Shown: positions 17,446 to 23,758 of the stretch, in pieces
How positions within the stretch are numbered: position 1 is the first letter of the stretch
How the letters are laid out: each line of letters begins with the position of its first letter
Source: a virus
Strand: one strand, 5' to 3'
DNA length: 52,466 nt
Virus record (IMG/VR): IMGVR_UViG_3300028025_004744
Location: 1-52,466 of that record
Made by a program: the position numbers and the translations under genes
The notes under the pieces: model-generated
The model's input: only the letters and a program-made list of their open reading frames with translations
What the model was told of the DNA's origin: nothing
Databases searched by the model: none

Positions 17446-17643
17446 ATGGAAATTACAACAACACACGAATTGCTTCTAGAGAAGCTAATAAATCAAGTTA
17501 CAGATAATGTGCTTGCCAGCATATCACAAAATGATTTAAACCAGGAAGAGATTGAGGCTTCTATGGTTTTAAATAAGAGAAATATTGAGCGAGATGCAAA
17601 GGCAATTGCAGATTTAGTATTTAGTTCTTTTTCAGTAGAGTAA
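17446..17643 (+). CDS. Small helical protein, unknown
   Basis: A 65-aa protein, predicted all-helical and acidic, with heptad-like spacing (LLLEKLINQVTDNVLASI). No family recognised. Its leaderless start from a good extended -10 promoter marks the switch to plus-strand genes. It is followed after 4 nt by the second DUF6171-type gene. Confidence 0.65.
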   Translation: MEITTTHELLLEKLINQVTDNVLASISQNDLNQEEIEASMVLNKRNIERDAKAIADLVFSSFSVE

Positions 17644-17647
17644 TACC

Positions 17648-17857
17648 TTGTCTGACCAGAATGATCGTGAGGTTAGACCTTGGGATTTATTTAATGGTTC
17701 CCCCAGGTCGCCAGAAGAAGTTGCAGCACATAGATTAGAAATTTGTAAGGGTTGTGATTTCTTTAGACCTTTGACCCAAACATGCAAGAAGTGTGGTTGC
17801 TTTATGGCTGCTAAGTCTATGTTAGCAAATGCTAAATGCCCAGTGGGAAAGTGGTAA
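17648..17857 (+). CDS. DUF6171-type zinc-ribbon protein (copy 2)
   Basis: A 69-aa protein, probably started at TTG because no ATG precedes the conserved part. It shares RPW, EICKGCDFF, QTCKKCGCF and AKCPVGKW with the protein at 12205-12432. Four paired cysteines predict a metal site. Copy 1 is linked to a radical SAM gene while this copy follows a small helical protein, so the two may act in different settings. Function unknown. Confidence 0.72.
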   Translation: MSDQNDREVRPWDLFNGSPRSPEEVAAHRLEICKGCDFFRPLTQTCKKCGCFMAAKSMLANAKCPVGKW

Positions 17858-17913
17858 GGTTTTATATACCGTTGAAATTTTATATATAACAAAAAGTTAT
17901 AGTATAAAACCTT
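17856..17913. terminator. Two-way terminator between convergent genes
   Basis: An 11-bp inverted repeat (AAGGTTTTATA / TATAAAACCTT) starts at the stop codon of the zinc-ribbon gene and ends next to the stop of the minus-strand gene. It encloses a copy of TATAACAAAAAGTTATA (17885-17901). Confidence 0.55.
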
Positions 17914-18051
17914 CTATTCTGGTTTGTGATCTGATTCAGATTGACAAGAACATCCATTGCAACAGGTTTCTGAAAAAACCTTTATAGCCAGAGAAGATGA
18001 TTCTGTCTCAAATAGTGGTTGTTCGTTATGTAGGTTTTTTAATATAGCCAT
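17914..18051 (-). CDS. 45-aa Cys-cluster peptide
   Basis: The product starts MAILKNLHNEQPLF and ends with TCCNGCSCQSE, four cysteines in seven residues, suited to metal or cluster binding. The ATG lies 6 nt after a minus-strand TATAAT, so it is leaderless. No family recognised. Confidence 0.6.
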   Translation of the reverse strand: MAILKNLHNEQPLFETESSSLAIKVFSETCCNGCSCQSESDHKPE

Positions 18052-18057
18052 AGATCT

Positions 18058-18063
18058 ATTATA
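18058..18063 (-). promoter_or_regulatory. -10 box for the Cys-cluster peptide
   Basis: TATAAT with a 6-nt gap to the ATG. The 18064-18255 stretch beyond it has no supported gene. It contains a perfect CACACTAGTGTG palindrome (18180-18191) and GTATG/CATAC arms near 18134-18146. Confidence 0.5.
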
Positions 18064-18255
18064 TCCTATTCCGTGCAAAATCTGAAAAATTATAAAAATG
18101 GGGTTTGGCCAAAATCTGAATATTTTCTATAAGTGTATGATACATACTTTTGTGTAGAATAAATAATTTAATTAGTGAGCACACTAGTGTGGTGGTTGCA
18201 AAGATCTTAGCAATAGTGCCGTCAATAATTCTAACACTAGTGCCACCGATTTATT

Positions 18256-18354
18256 CTAACATTTGCAAGGGTCTATGCGGGTTTCATTCTTATCAAAAAT
18301 AATGATACCTGTGTCACCACAGTACTCGCATGTGTGTGCGTACATAGCACTCAT
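18256..18354 (-). CDS. 32-aa zinc-ribbon peptide
   Basis: HTCEYCGDTGIIIF and a terminal DPCKC give two Cys pairs, a minimal zinc ribbon. The ATG overlaps the upstream stop as ATGA. Last gene of a three-gene minus-strand operon. Confidence 0.6.
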   Translation of the reverse strand: MSAMYAHTCEYCGDTGIIIFDKNETRIDPCKC

Positions 18355-18515
18355 TGACTAGCCTCTTTCTCTAGTAGCATGTTTAGAATTAACTCTAACT
18401 GTTGTGCGGTGAGTAGTGCTTGTGCACAACCCCAAACCCATGACAGTGATACATCACCATAGTGCTTAGTAGCAAGAGTGTTAATCTCTTGTGCAATCTC
18501 AAAATTGGTTTTCAT
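18351..18515 (-). CDS. 54-aa helical protein, unknown
   Basis: The ribosome site GGAAAGGAGG is strong and the ATG overlaps the upstream stop (TAATG). The product is helical with an amphipathic end (ALLTAQQLELILNMLLEKE). No family recognised; it sits mid-operon between a basic helical peptide and a zinc ribbon. Confidence 0.65.
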   Translation of the reverse strand: MKTNFEIAQEINTLATKHYGDVSLSWVWGCAQALLTAQQLELILNMLLEKEASQ

Positions 18516-18661
18516 TAGTTTTCCTCCTTTCCTAATAGGTGGGCATTGTTTAGTGGGCGAGAAGTATTGGCAAACATAGCCTCAATCTTAGCCTTGTTAG
18601 CCTCACGCTCTTTAGCGTAGCGAGCCTGTTGCTCTGCTCTTAGTCTTTCTAGTGTATTCAT
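18515..18661 (-). CDS. 48-aa charged coiled-coil peptide
   Basis: The product is a single charged helix (LERLRAEQQARYAKEREANK). It is the first gene of the minus-strand operon driven by the TTGTCA-N11-TAGAAT promoter, with AAAGAAAGG ahead of ATG. Possibly a small nucleic-acid or protein binder; not recognised. Confidence 0.65.
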   Translation of the reverse strand: MNTLERLRAEQQARYAKEREANKAKIEAMFANTSRPLNNAHLLGKEEN

Positions 18662-18694
18662 TGGGAACACCTTTCTTTAGTTTCTATACATAGT

Positions 18695-18717
18695 ATTCTA
18701 GCACCTACCACTGACAA
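18695..18717 (-). promoter_or_regulatory. TTGTCA-N11-TAGAAT promoter (minus)
   Basis: Minus-strand TTGTCAG, then 11 nt ending TGC, then TAGAAT. It drives the three-gene minus operon and is divergent from the first early plus operon. Confidence 0.65.
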
Positions 18718-18731
18718 ATTAGCCTGTTTTT

Positions 18732-18868
18732 CGGGCGTGTCGGTAAAGTATTTTTGTGATGTCCGTCACAGGGGATGTCGAAAAAAGTTATCCACAGGTC
18801 TGACCATTCATGTGTGGATAACCTATGTGACATGAAACACATGTGACTAATCTCACAATGTCCGTTTT
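18732..18868 (+). promoter_or_regulatory. Regulatory cassette 1: Crp-like palindromes and DnaA boxes
   Basis: CGGGCGTGTC (18734-18743), TGTGATGTCCGTCACA (18755-18770), TTATCCACA (18788-18796), TGTGGATAA (18813-18821), TGTGACATGAAACACA with one mismatch (18826-18841) and TGTGACTAATCTCACA (18842-18857). The 307-nt gap between divergent operons holds no gene. Confidence 0.75.
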
Positions 18869-18883
18869 GATACCATTTTGGAG

Positions 18884-18913
18884 TTGCGATTTGTCAGACC
18901 CCCATGCTACAAT
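18884..18913 (+). promoter_or_regulatory. TTGTCA-N11-TACAAT promoter
   Basis: TTGTCAGACC at 18891 with extended -10 TGC-TACAAT (18908-18913); a TTGCGA 18 nt from the -10 could serve as the ordinary -35. The leader contains an AAGGG/CCCTT hairpin and AAAGAAAGGTAGG before ATG 18969. Confidence 0.65.
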
Positions 18914-18968
18914 TACAGTATAAAGAAAAACAAGGGTAAAGAAATCCCTTAAAGAAAGGTAGGTCAAA

Positions 18969-19145
18969 ATGACTACACTAAACACACTATGCAAGTGGCA
19001 CGAGCCTCTTGTTTCTGCTATCTCAGAAATTGGAGATGAGCAATTTACACTATGCATGATTTGCGATAGCAACATTGAGCGTTACTACTATGATAGTGAC
19101 CCAGAACAATTCCCTGCTTGGACAGAGTGGAAGGTATCTAAATGA
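18969..19145 (+). CDS. 58-aa zinc-ribbon protein
   Basis: LCKWHEPL and LCMICDSNIE give Cys/His and Cys-Cys pairs for a metal site, followed by an acidic tail (YYYDSDPEQFPAW). First gene of a six-gene coupled operon; it ends in ATGA with the next start. The leader and start (AAAGAAAGGTAGGTCAAA then ATGAC) nearly match those of gene 20066. Function unknown. Confidence 0.65.
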   Translation: MTTLNTLCKWHEPLVSAISEIGDEQFTLCMICDSNIERYYYDSDPEQFPAWTEWKVSK

Positions 19146-19324
19146 ACGACACTATGCAATTTATAGATGAGCAAGGCTTATGCGCTATGGATAACATCTG
19201 CGCTTTCTGCATAACACTATTTGACGGGTGGAATAGATTTTGCCCTAGATGTAAAGACTACAAGGGCGTTATGGCTCTCCCTGATTTTATTAACACTTAT
19301 GGAAAGGAAGGACTTACAAGATGA
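19142..19324 (+). CDS. 60-aa zinc-ribbon protein
   Basis: ICAFCITLFDGWNRFCPRCKD is a clear CxxC...CxxC ribbon of about 20 residues. Coupled by ATGA overlaps on both sides. No specific family recognised. Confidence 0.7.
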   Translation: MNDTMQFIDEQGLCAMDNICAFCITLFDGWNRFCPRCKDYKGVMALPDFINTYGKEGLTR

Positions 19325-19485
19325 GTACCTTTGTTAATCTCCCCTCAGTATGTGGGGCGACATCTGCCAGCGTAGATGTCTATGACCTAGACCTTAACCC
19401 TCATGGGGTTATCTGTTGCGATAACTGCGAAAGCATTTTGTTATGCCGTAAGGCTTGGGATTTTCTATACAAGGAGGTTAAATAA
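19321..19485 (+). CDS. 54-aa Cys-rich protein
   Basis: The product has VICCDNCESILLCRKAW, four cysteines in a ribbon-like cluster, after an N-terminal strand region. It overlaps both neighbours (ATGA and TAATG), and an AAGGAGG near its end serves the next gene. Function unknown. Confidence 0.62.
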   Translation: MSTFVNLPSVCGATSASVDVYDLDLNPHGVICCDNCESILLCRKAWDFLYKEVK

Positions 19486-19625
19486 TGCCAGTATTTAATT
19501 TTGAGTTGTTCGTTGATGTAGAAGCAGATGACTTTGAGTCTGCCTATTCATGGCTAAAGGCTATGCCACTTGAGAGACAATTAGACTTTCATGTTATTGA
19601 CTATAGAGAAGTTGAGGTTGAGTAA
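19485..19625 (+). CDS. 46-aa acidic protein
   Basis: The start is set by TAATG and an excellent AAGGAGG. The product (MPVFNFELFVDVEADDFESA) looks like a small beta-alpha fold: two strands around an amphipathic helix. Unknown. Confidence 0.62.
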   Translation: MPVFNFELFVDVEADDFESAYSWLKAMPLERQLDFHVIDYREVEVE

Positions 19626-19714
19626 TGAAAACACTTCAAGAAAAACTTGATGCAGTTGCGTTAGAGTTAGAACCAATACTTTGGGATTTACTAAATGAAA
19701 TTGAGGAAAACTAA
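19625..19714 (+). CDS. 29-aa acidic helical peptide
   Basis: Coupled by TAATG overlaps at both ends. The product is one amphipathic acidic helix (LQEKLDAVALELEPILWDLL). Too short for a family call. Confidence 0.5.
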   Translation: MKTLQEKLDAVALELEPILWDLLNEIEEN

Positions 19715-19773
19715 TGTTAGTTATTCTAATCGCAATTACTTGTTTTGCTTTTGTTATTGCAATTCATAGTTAA
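19714..19773 (+). CDS. 19-aa single-helix membrane peptide
   Basis: Almost entirely hydrophobic (MLVILIAITCFAFVIAIHS). Last gene of the coupled operon, followed by a terminator. Other 21-39 aa membrane peptides occur in the early region. Confidence 0.5.
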   Translation: MLVILIAITCFAFVIAIHS

Positions 19774-19782
19774 TAAAAAAAG

Positions 19783-19812
19783 TTTTTCAGGATTGATCCC
19801 CTGAAAAATTTT
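19783..19812 (+). terminator. Terminator of the first early operon
   Basis: TTTTTCAGG pairs with CCTGAAAAA (9 bp) around an 8-nt loop, then TTTTC. Confidence 0.8.
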
Positions 19813-19865
19813 CGACAAAAGTTATCCACAGGCTTATCCACAGGGTAAATGTGGTGTATCTCACA
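19809..19865 (+). promoter_or_regulatory. Regulatory cassette 2: two DnaA boxes and a Crp-like site
   Basis: TTATCCACA at 19822-19830 and 19834-19842, then TGTGGTGTATCTCACA (19850-19865), one mismatch from TGTGA-N6-TCACA, and the palindromic GACACGCCGTGTC just after. Confidence 0.65.
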
Positions 19866-19886
19866 CACGACACGCCGTGTCAGGAC

Positions 19887-19915
19887 TTGACTTTTTGACA
19901 TTTCCTTGCTATACT
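19887..19915 (+). promoter_or_regulatory. TTGACT-N17-TGC-TATACT promoter
   Basis: Consensus-like -35 and extended -10. The transcript would begin just upstream of a 16-codon reading frame. Confidence 0.7.
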
Positions 19916-19950
19916 TCTAGTATAACAATTAAATAAGGACAGATAAGGCA

Positions 19951-20001
19951 ATGAGCCTAGCAAATAAATGTGACGAGTATCACAGTGAGCCTAGCGAATA
20001 A
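19951..20001 (+). CDS. 16-aa possible leader peptide
   Basis: ATG with an upstream AAGG encodes MSLANKCDEYHSEPSE between two promoters. It may be a leader peptide or a chance frame. Confidence 0.25.
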   Translation: MSLANKCDEYHSEPSE

Positions 20002-20011
20002 GTGCCCCAAT

Positions 20012-20034
20012 TTGTCAGACCCCCATGATAGGAT
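20012..20034 (+). promoter_or_regulatory. TTGTCA-N11-TAGGAT promoter
   Basis: TTGTCAGACCCCCATGATAG: the same first 15 bases as the promoter at 18891, extended -10 TGA-TAGGAT. It drives gene 20066. Confidence 0.6.
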
Positions 20035-20065
20035 AGTCTTATCAACTTAAAGAAAGGTAGTCAAA

Positions 20066-20263
20066 ATGACTTACACTGTTACACTAGAAACCTTTTCAGG
20101 TTCTACCAAAAAAATCAACTTCTCATCACGAGGTCAGGTTGCTCAATTCGTATCACAATACCCAACACAATTACCTGTTGGCGTATCTGTCAAAATCGCT
20201 TGCGACTCTCTTGGAATTAGTGGCACAATTCGTGGCACTCGTACACTTACTAACTCAAACTAA
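20066..20263 (+). CDS. 65-aa beta-rich protein, unknown
   Basis: The product starts MTYTVTLETFSGSTKKINF and looks like a small beta barrel with an RGQVAQFVSQYP helix. Ribosome site AAAGAAAGG. Leader sequence duplicated from the first operon. No family recognised. Confidence 0.65.
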   Translation: MTYTVTLETFSGSTKKINFSSRGQVAQFVSQYPTQLPVGVSVKIACDSLGISGTIRGTRTLTNSN

Positions 20264-20281
20264 AGAATAGGAAAACTAAAC

Positions 20282-20488
20282 ATGGTAAAAGTTCCTCACT
20301 CACTACACTTCGTGACAGAAGTAGACGAAACTCATCCAATCGGTGCACAACTGTTAGCACTAGAGGAGTCAATGCGTGTAATCATGCTTGAGTCAATGCT
20401 CAAGGATTTACTTGCACCACGCATTCAGTCAGCACTAGATGAAATTAACGCAGGCGGGTCCTATGCAATTCTAAAGGTGGCAGACTAA
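20282..20488 (+). CDS. 68-aa helical protein, unknown
   Basis: An amphipathic helical protein (ALEESMRVIMLESMLKDLLAP). TAATG overlap with the next gene. No recognisable domain. Confidence 0.65.
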   Translation: MVKVPHSLHFVTEVDETHPIGAQLLALEESMRVIMLESMLKDLLAPRIQSALDEINAGGSYAILKVAD

Positions 20489-20640
20489 TGAACGGTGTAA
20501 AACTTTCAGTGCGTAATGTAAATGGTGAGGTCTCATACCCTGCGTATGAGGCTCACTCATTTGAAAAAGTTATTGAAATTGTAAACAACACATGGCGTTT
20601 AGATAATGTCGCAGATGTAGAAAAAGTGGAGACTTACTAA
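20488..20640 (+). CDS. 50-aa protein, unknown
   Basis: Coupled by TAATG to the upstream gene and directly abutting the next ATG. The product begins MNGVKLSVRNVNGEVSYPAY and looks like two strands, then a helix. Unknown. Confidence 0.6.
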   Translation: MNGVKLSVRNVNGEVSYPAYEAHSFEKVIEIVNNTWRLDNVADVEKVETY

Positions 20641-20826
20641 ATGATGACACGTAAAGACTATGTAGAAACTGCAAAAATTCTAAATAAATTTGTTGATGAC
20701 ATTGACTCAAATGATTTTGACCAATTAGTTTTTGAATTTAGCGAATGGTTTGCTTCTGACAATCCTAGATTTGATGAAAATAAATTCTATGATGCTTGCG
20801 TTGATGGAATTTTAACAAAGTCTTAG
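20641..20826 (+). CDS. 61-aa acidic helical protein
   Basis: The product starts MMTRKDYVETAKILNKFVDD and carries an acidic helix with FSEWFASDNPRFDENKFYDAC. This layout is common in small phage early proteins of unknown role. Last gene before a conserved hairpin and regulatory cassette 3. Confidence 0.65.
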   Translation: MMTRKDYVETAKILNKFVDDIDSNDFDQLVFEFSEWFASDNPRFDENKFYDACVDGILTKS

Positions 20827-20848
20827 CACTGCAGAGGCTAAGCAAAAT

Positions 20849-20873
20849 CCTAAGCATGATCTAAAACTGCTTA
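20849..20873 (+). ncRNA. Conserved 3' hairpin, copy 1
   Basis: CC then TAAGCA...TGCTTA (6-bp stem) around loop TGATCTAAAAC, followed by a T-run and TTCGACC. One of five related operon-end elements. Confidence 0.55.
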
Positions 20874-20890
20874 AATTTTTTCGACCCGTT

Positions 20891-20944
20891 CGGGCGTGTC
20901 CTCCACAGGTTTATCCACAGGCTAGATTTGTGAGGTTTATCACA
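20891..20944 (+). promoter_or_regulatory. Regulatory cassette 3: DnaA box and Crp-like site
   Basis: CGGGCGTGTC (20891-20900), TTATCCACA (20911-20919) and the perfect palindrome TGTGAGGTTTATCACA (20929-20944). The GCGTCTCA word at about 20953 recurs in cassette 5. Confidence 0.7.
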
Positions 20945-20992
20945 TGGCTTGAGCGTCTCAGTATTTAAGATTACTCGGTAGTAATTAGATTT

Positions 20993-21015
20993 TTGTCAGT
21001 CTGCCATGATAGGAT
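20993..21015 (+). promoter_or_regulatory. TTGTCA-N11-TAGGAT promoter
   Basis: TTGTCA, 11 nt ending TGA, TAGGAT. It drives gene 21062 through an AAAGAAAGAAGG leader. Confidence 0.6.
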
Positions 21016-21061
21016 TACAGAGTAATAAGGTAATTAAACAGAAAAGAAAGAAGGTTGCCCA

Positions 21062-21271
21062 ATGGCTACTAAACTATACACAATAGAAAACCTACTTGTA
21101 GGAAAAACTTATCGCTCTCGTAATCGTCATTTTGAGGGAGAAATTGTATCTGCCTCTCCACGCCCAGCGATTTGGTATGGAGATAATACAGAAGCGTATG
21201 TCATACAGGTTAGAACACCTGCGTATTTGTCAGACCGCTATGCTACGATAGCAGTAAAGGTAGGAGAATAA
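21062..21271 (+). CDS. 69-aa beta-rich protein, unknown
   Basis: The product (MATKLYTIENLLVGKTYRSR) resembles a small SH3-like barrel by strand pattern. Its last codons double as a TTGTCA-N11-TACGAT promoter for the following gene. No family recognised. Confidence 0.65.
   Translation: MATKLYTIENLLVGKTYRSRNRHFEGEIVSASPRPAIWYGDNTEAYVIQVRTPAYLSDRYATIAVKVGE
21227..21249 (+). promoter_or_regulatory. Intragenic TTGTCA-N11-TACGAT promoter
   Basis: TTGTCAGACC, then TATGC, then TACGAT, embedded in the 3' end of the upstream gene. Extended -10 (TGC). It would start a transcript just before ATG 21274. Confidence 0.5.
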
Positions 21272-21273
21272 TA

Positions 21274-21450
21274 ATGAACGCATGGGATTGCATGGATTGC
21301 TATGATGAGGGTGTCCTATTTTGGGGCAATAATCATGGTGAATACGATACAGATTTTTGTGAGTGTAACAAGGGTGTTACGCTTTACAACGAATACACCG
21401 CATGGTACGCTAGTAATGAAATGAACGAATACACATTGGAGAACGCATAA
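21274..21450 (+). CDS. 58-aa zinc-ribbon protein
   Basis: WDCMDCYDEG and DFCECNKG form two Cys pairs, a compact metal-binding ribbon with an acidic aromatic tail. TAATG overlap with the next gene. Unknown role. Confidence 0.65.
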   Translation: MNAWDCMDCYDEGVLFWGNNHGEYDTDFCECNKGVTLYNEYTAWYASNEMNEYTLENA

Positions 21451-21668
21451 TGAACGAATACCTATACTCAGTAACAGTTACCTATGACTCAGCCCCTACG
21501 CCTAAATGGGTTGGTCGCTACTCAGATGCTTTATCTGCCGTGGAAGTTTATCAAAAGTTTATTGACCACGGATTTGCTAACGAATACGCAACAGTTAATC
21601 TTTCTGAACCTTCAGGCAAGATGCACACAAAAACTTTTTACAAAACAGGAATGGTGGTAACACGATAA
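21450..21668 (+). CDS. 72-aa alpha/beta protein, unknown
   Basis: A 72-aa product starting MNEYLYSVTVTYDSAP with a beta-helix-beta pattern (SDALSAVEVYQKFIDHG is the helix). Coupled to both neighbours by TAATG overlaps. No family recognised. Confidence 0.65.
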   Translation: MNEYLYSVTVTYDSAPTPKWVGRYSDALSAVEVYQKFIDHGFANEYATVNLSEPSGKMHTKTFYKTGMVVTR

Positions 21669-21988
21669 TGGGATACAACACAGCGATGGATCTAGCAGAA
21701 AACATTGACATAAGCCTTGAACAGGCTATTGGCTATCACTTGCAAGGTAATCACTATCCACCAGTACCACTAAGCATGGTGCCAGTATGCATTGCTGCAA
21801 TTGATTTTGCACACCAGGATTTGTGGGATGAAACTATTGAGATGCCAGACGGTATTTACTACAAGAATGAAACATGCGCCCCAGTTTGGGCTATCATTGA
21901 GCAACACCACTTGCATCCATGGTTGCCTGAAAACATTGAAGACTATAACGAGGACCTAGGATTTGAATTAGGATTGGGGCTTGAATAA
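21668..21988 (+). CDS. 106-aa acidic protein, unknown
   Basis: A 106-aa protein rich in His, Trp and acidic residues (EQHHLHPWLPENIEDYNED) with a helical first half. No metal ribbon or enzyme motif stands out. Coupled in the same operon by TAATG overlaps. Confidence 0.65.
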   Translation: MGYNTAMDLAENIDISLEQAIGYHLQGNHYPPVPLSMVPVCIAAIDFAHQDLWDETIEMPDGIYYKNETCAPVWAIIEQHHLHPWLPENIEDYNEDLGFELGLGLE

Positions 21989-22053
21989 TGGTGGAATTCT
22001 TTATCGTTGCAGGTTTTCTTTTGTTTTTTATAGCGCTTGCGGGGACCCGTTAA
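21988..22053 (+). CDS. 21-aa single-helix membrane peptide
   Basis: Encodes MVEFFIVAGFLLFFIALAG and two further residues, one membrane helix. TAATG overlap with the upstream gene supports translation. Confidence 0.5.
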   Translation: MVEFFIVAGFLLFFIALAGTR

Positions 22054-22054
22054 A

Positions 22055-22297
22055 ATGACTGTTACAATGAATTCTATGGAATTATTACACGCTGATAACT
22101 TAACACCAGACCAGGTTATGCTTGGTGATTTAATCAAGATCGGTGAAGACATTGTTGAAGTTATTTTTATTGAAAGTGATTCAACAGGAGATAACTATGA
22201 CATCCAAACCGAAAACGAATTTGGTGAAAAGGAAGTTACTCAGTATTCTTACACTGATTTAATTCCGTTGTATGTTTTTACTGAGGATGCTGATTAA
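22055..22297 (+). CDS. 80-aa acidic beta protein, unknown
   Basis: ATG 22055 (MTVTMNSMELLHADNLTPDQ) is preferred over an in-frame TTG at 22037 because it directly follows the upstream stop and has GCGGGGA ahead of it. Strands such as LIKIGEDIVEVIFIE suggest a small barrel. Last gene before a terminator. Confidence 0.62.
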   Translation: MTVTMNSMELLHADNLTPDQVMLGDLIKIGEDIVEVIFIESDSTGDNYDIQTENEFGEKEVTQYSYTDLIPLYVFTEDAD

Positions 22298-22308
22298 CTA
22301 AAAAAGAT

Positions 22309-22338
22309 TTTGTGTGCTTCCCCGCACAAAATTTTCGA
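22309..22338 (+). terminator. Terminator
   Basis: ATTTTGTG and CACAAAAT pair around a 10-nt loop, then TTTTC. A CGGGCGTGTC word follows at about 22346. Confidence 0.7.
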
Positions 22339-22370
22339 ACGCAGTCGGGCGTGTCGTGTTTACGTAAGAT

Positions 22371-22399
22371 TTGACATTTTCCCAGGATTCTGCTAAGAT
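22371..22399 (+). promoter_or_regulatory. TTGACA-N17-TGC-TAAGAT promoter, leaderless
   Basis: Perfect -35 and extended -10, 5 nt before ATG 22405. Its spacer TTTTCCCAGGATTCTG is echoed three times in the repeat tract near 30.1-30.5 kb, and TTTACGTAAG upstream of it resembles the promoter at 26188. Confidence 0.75.
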
Positions 22400-22404
22400 T
22401 AAGT

Positions 22405-22545
22405 ATGAAAAAAACCAAAGAGGAATTACGTAGGCTTATGGAATTACGTAGGTCTAACGCTGCCTCTGCCGTACCCAATAAGAAAAAATACGATAGAAAG
22501 AAATGTCAGTCCCTTATGTTAGAATTAAAGAAAGAAAGAGAGTAG
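22405..22545 (+). CDS. 46-aa basic peptide
   Basis: A Lys/Arg-rich helical peptide (MKKTKEELRRLMELRRSNAA). Leaderless start; ends 5 nt before the Gp88-like gene, for which it may act as a coupled leader. A nucleic-acid-binding role is possible but unproven. Confidence 0.55.
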   Translation: MKKTKEELRRLMELRRSNAASAVPNKKKYDRKKCQSLMLELKKERE

Positions 22546-22550
22546 CCACC

Positions 22551-23273
22551 ATGACTAAACTACTACGAAGCAAAGATAGGAAAGTAGCAAATGCAGTTAC
22601 ACCAAATGGAAAACAAGCAAGTATCGCTAACACTTTCGGATTACCCGCAGGAAAGGCTTATTCATGTCCTGGCGCAACGTCTGTCTGTGAGAGTGTTTGC
22701 TATGCAGGCAAATTGGAAAAGGTATTCCCAACAGTAAAGAAAAACCTATTGCACAATTGGGAATTAGTTAAAGACGCTGATCACGATACCATTGAAGCAT
22801 TGCTTGAAGATATGATAAAAGATTTCAAGGCTGATTGTGTAAAGCGTGAAGCCCCTATGCTATTCCGTATTCATTGGGACGGCGATTTCTTTAACGATAC
22901 TTATACATTCGCATGGAAGCATGTCATCCTTAATAATCCTGATATTCAATTCTGGGTATACACTAGAGTTAAGAGTGCCGCCCTAATGTTGAAGGGTATT
23001 GAGAATCTCTCACTATACTATTCCACAGATAGCGAGAATAAAGATACAGGTGTGGAATTAAAAACAGATCATGGAATTAAATTAGCATACCTTGCTAAAA
23101 ACTTTCTAATAGGACAAGCAGACCTAAAGGCATTGACCAATAGACCTGGGGCAAAGTGTCCTGAGAATAATAAGCAGATACCACTCATAAGCACAAAGGG
23201 CTCGGCTTGCGTTTCTTGCTCATTGTGTGTATACTCTAAGAGTGACATAATTTTTTCTGCAACTAAGAAATGA
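22551..23273 (+). CDS. Phage Gp88-family protein
   Basis: A 240-aa protein starting MTKLLRSKDRKVANAVTPNG. It has the family hallmark GKAYSCPGATSVCESVCYAG near residue 40 and MLFRIHWDGDFFN, with a C-terminal Cys cluster CVSCSLCVYS. These are features of the GP88 family widespread in actinophages, whose biochemical role is not established; the Cys groups suggest an Fe-S or zinc site. ATG 22551 is chosen over an upstream ATG at 22503 that overlaps the basic peptide. Confidence 0.82.
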   Translation: MTKLLRSKDRKVANAVTPNGKQASIANTFGLPAGKAYSCPGATSVCESVCYAGKLEKVFPTVKKNLLHNWELVKDADHDTIEALLEDMIKDFKADCVKREAPMLFRIHWDGDFFNDTYTFAWKHVILNNPDIQFWVYTRVKSAALMLKGIENLSLYYSTDSENKDTGVELKTDHGIKLAYLAKNFLIGQADLKALTNRPGAKCPENNKQIPLISTKGSACVSCSLCVYSKSDIIFSATKK

Positions 23274-23279
23274 GGAAAA

Positions 23280-23345
23280 ATGGAAATGGTAATAGCAACA
23301 GTAATAGGGTTACTAATCATGCTAATCGTAGCAGGTGGACAATAA
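23280..23345 (+). CDS. 21-aa single-helix membrane peptide
   Basis: Encodes MEMVIATVIGLLIMLIVAGG plus one residue. A GAGGA ribosome site precedes ATG, and the frame ends the Gp88 operon. Confidence 0.5.
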   Translation: MEMVIATVIGLLIMLIVAGGQ

Positions 23346-23361
23346 CCCTCAATCTGTCCAA

Positions 23362-23377
23362 TGTGACATAAATCACA
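23362..23377 (+). promoter_or_regulatory. Crp/GlxR-like palindrome (cassette 4)
   Basis: TGTGACATAAATCACA fits TGTGA-N6-TCACA and also the GlxR form with a central TA. It lies 57 nt upstream of a -35. Confidence 0.65.
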
Positions 23378-23418
23378 TACCCTAAGCGTCTCAAATAGTG
23401 AGAAATCTAGGAAAAATG

Positions 23419-23447
23419 TTGATAATGTCAGTAGGAAATGTTACACT
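23419..23447 (+). promoter_or_regulatory. TTGATA-N17-TGT-TACACT promoter
   Basis: -35 TTGATA, 17 nt, extended -10 TGT-TACACT. It drives gene 23489, which has an AAAAGGAGA ribosome site. Confidence 0.65.
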
Positions 23448-23488
23448 TAATACATAAGCAAAACACACTAAACAAAAGGAGAAACACA

Positions 23489-23653
23489 ATGTCAGTAGCA
23501 ACAGCAACCTACAAGGTAGGCGACACATACACAACACAGAAGTCAAAGGTAACAGGAACAATCGTAGAGATTAACCCACAACCAAATGGTAATGTTCGTG
23601 TAAAGTTAGATGTCAATGGCTCACACCGATACACAACTTGGACGGCTAAGTAA
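23489..23653 (+). CDS. 54-aa SH3-like beta protein
   Basis: ATG 23489 follows AAAAGGAGAAA; an upstream ATG at 23438 overlaps the -10. The product (MSVATATYKVGDTYTTQKSK) has GDTYTTQKSKVTGTIVEI and NVRVKLDV, resembling a small KOW/SH3-type barrel. Unknown partner. Confidence 0.65.
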   Translation: MSVATATYKVGDTYTTQKSKVTGTIVEINPQPNGNVRVKLDVNGSHRYTTWTAK

Positions 23654-23683
23654 TCTAACAAGCCAGTTAGACAGTAACTTAGT

Positions 23684-23710
23684 CCTGAGCATGACTACTA
23701 AAACTGCTCA
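23684..23710 (+). ncRNA. Conserved 3' hairpin, copy 2
   Basis: CC then TGAGCA...TGCTCA (6-bp stem), loop TGACTACTAAAAC. It lies 31 nt after the stop of gene 23489. Confidence 0.55.
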
Positions 23711-23758
23711 ACCAAACCCCCTAACAATTAAACCACCAAAGAAAAGAGAAAATAAAAG

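Noticed and set aside
18180-18256. tRNA-like fold near 18190-18247
   Set aside because: GGTGG and CCACC can pair, but no anticodon arm or T-loop is found.
18891-18919. TTGTCA read as a normal -35 with TACAGT 17 nt away
   Set aside because: Works for the 18.9-kb site and the 21.0-kb site but fails for 24306 and 24949, whereas the 11-nt spacing fits all seven.
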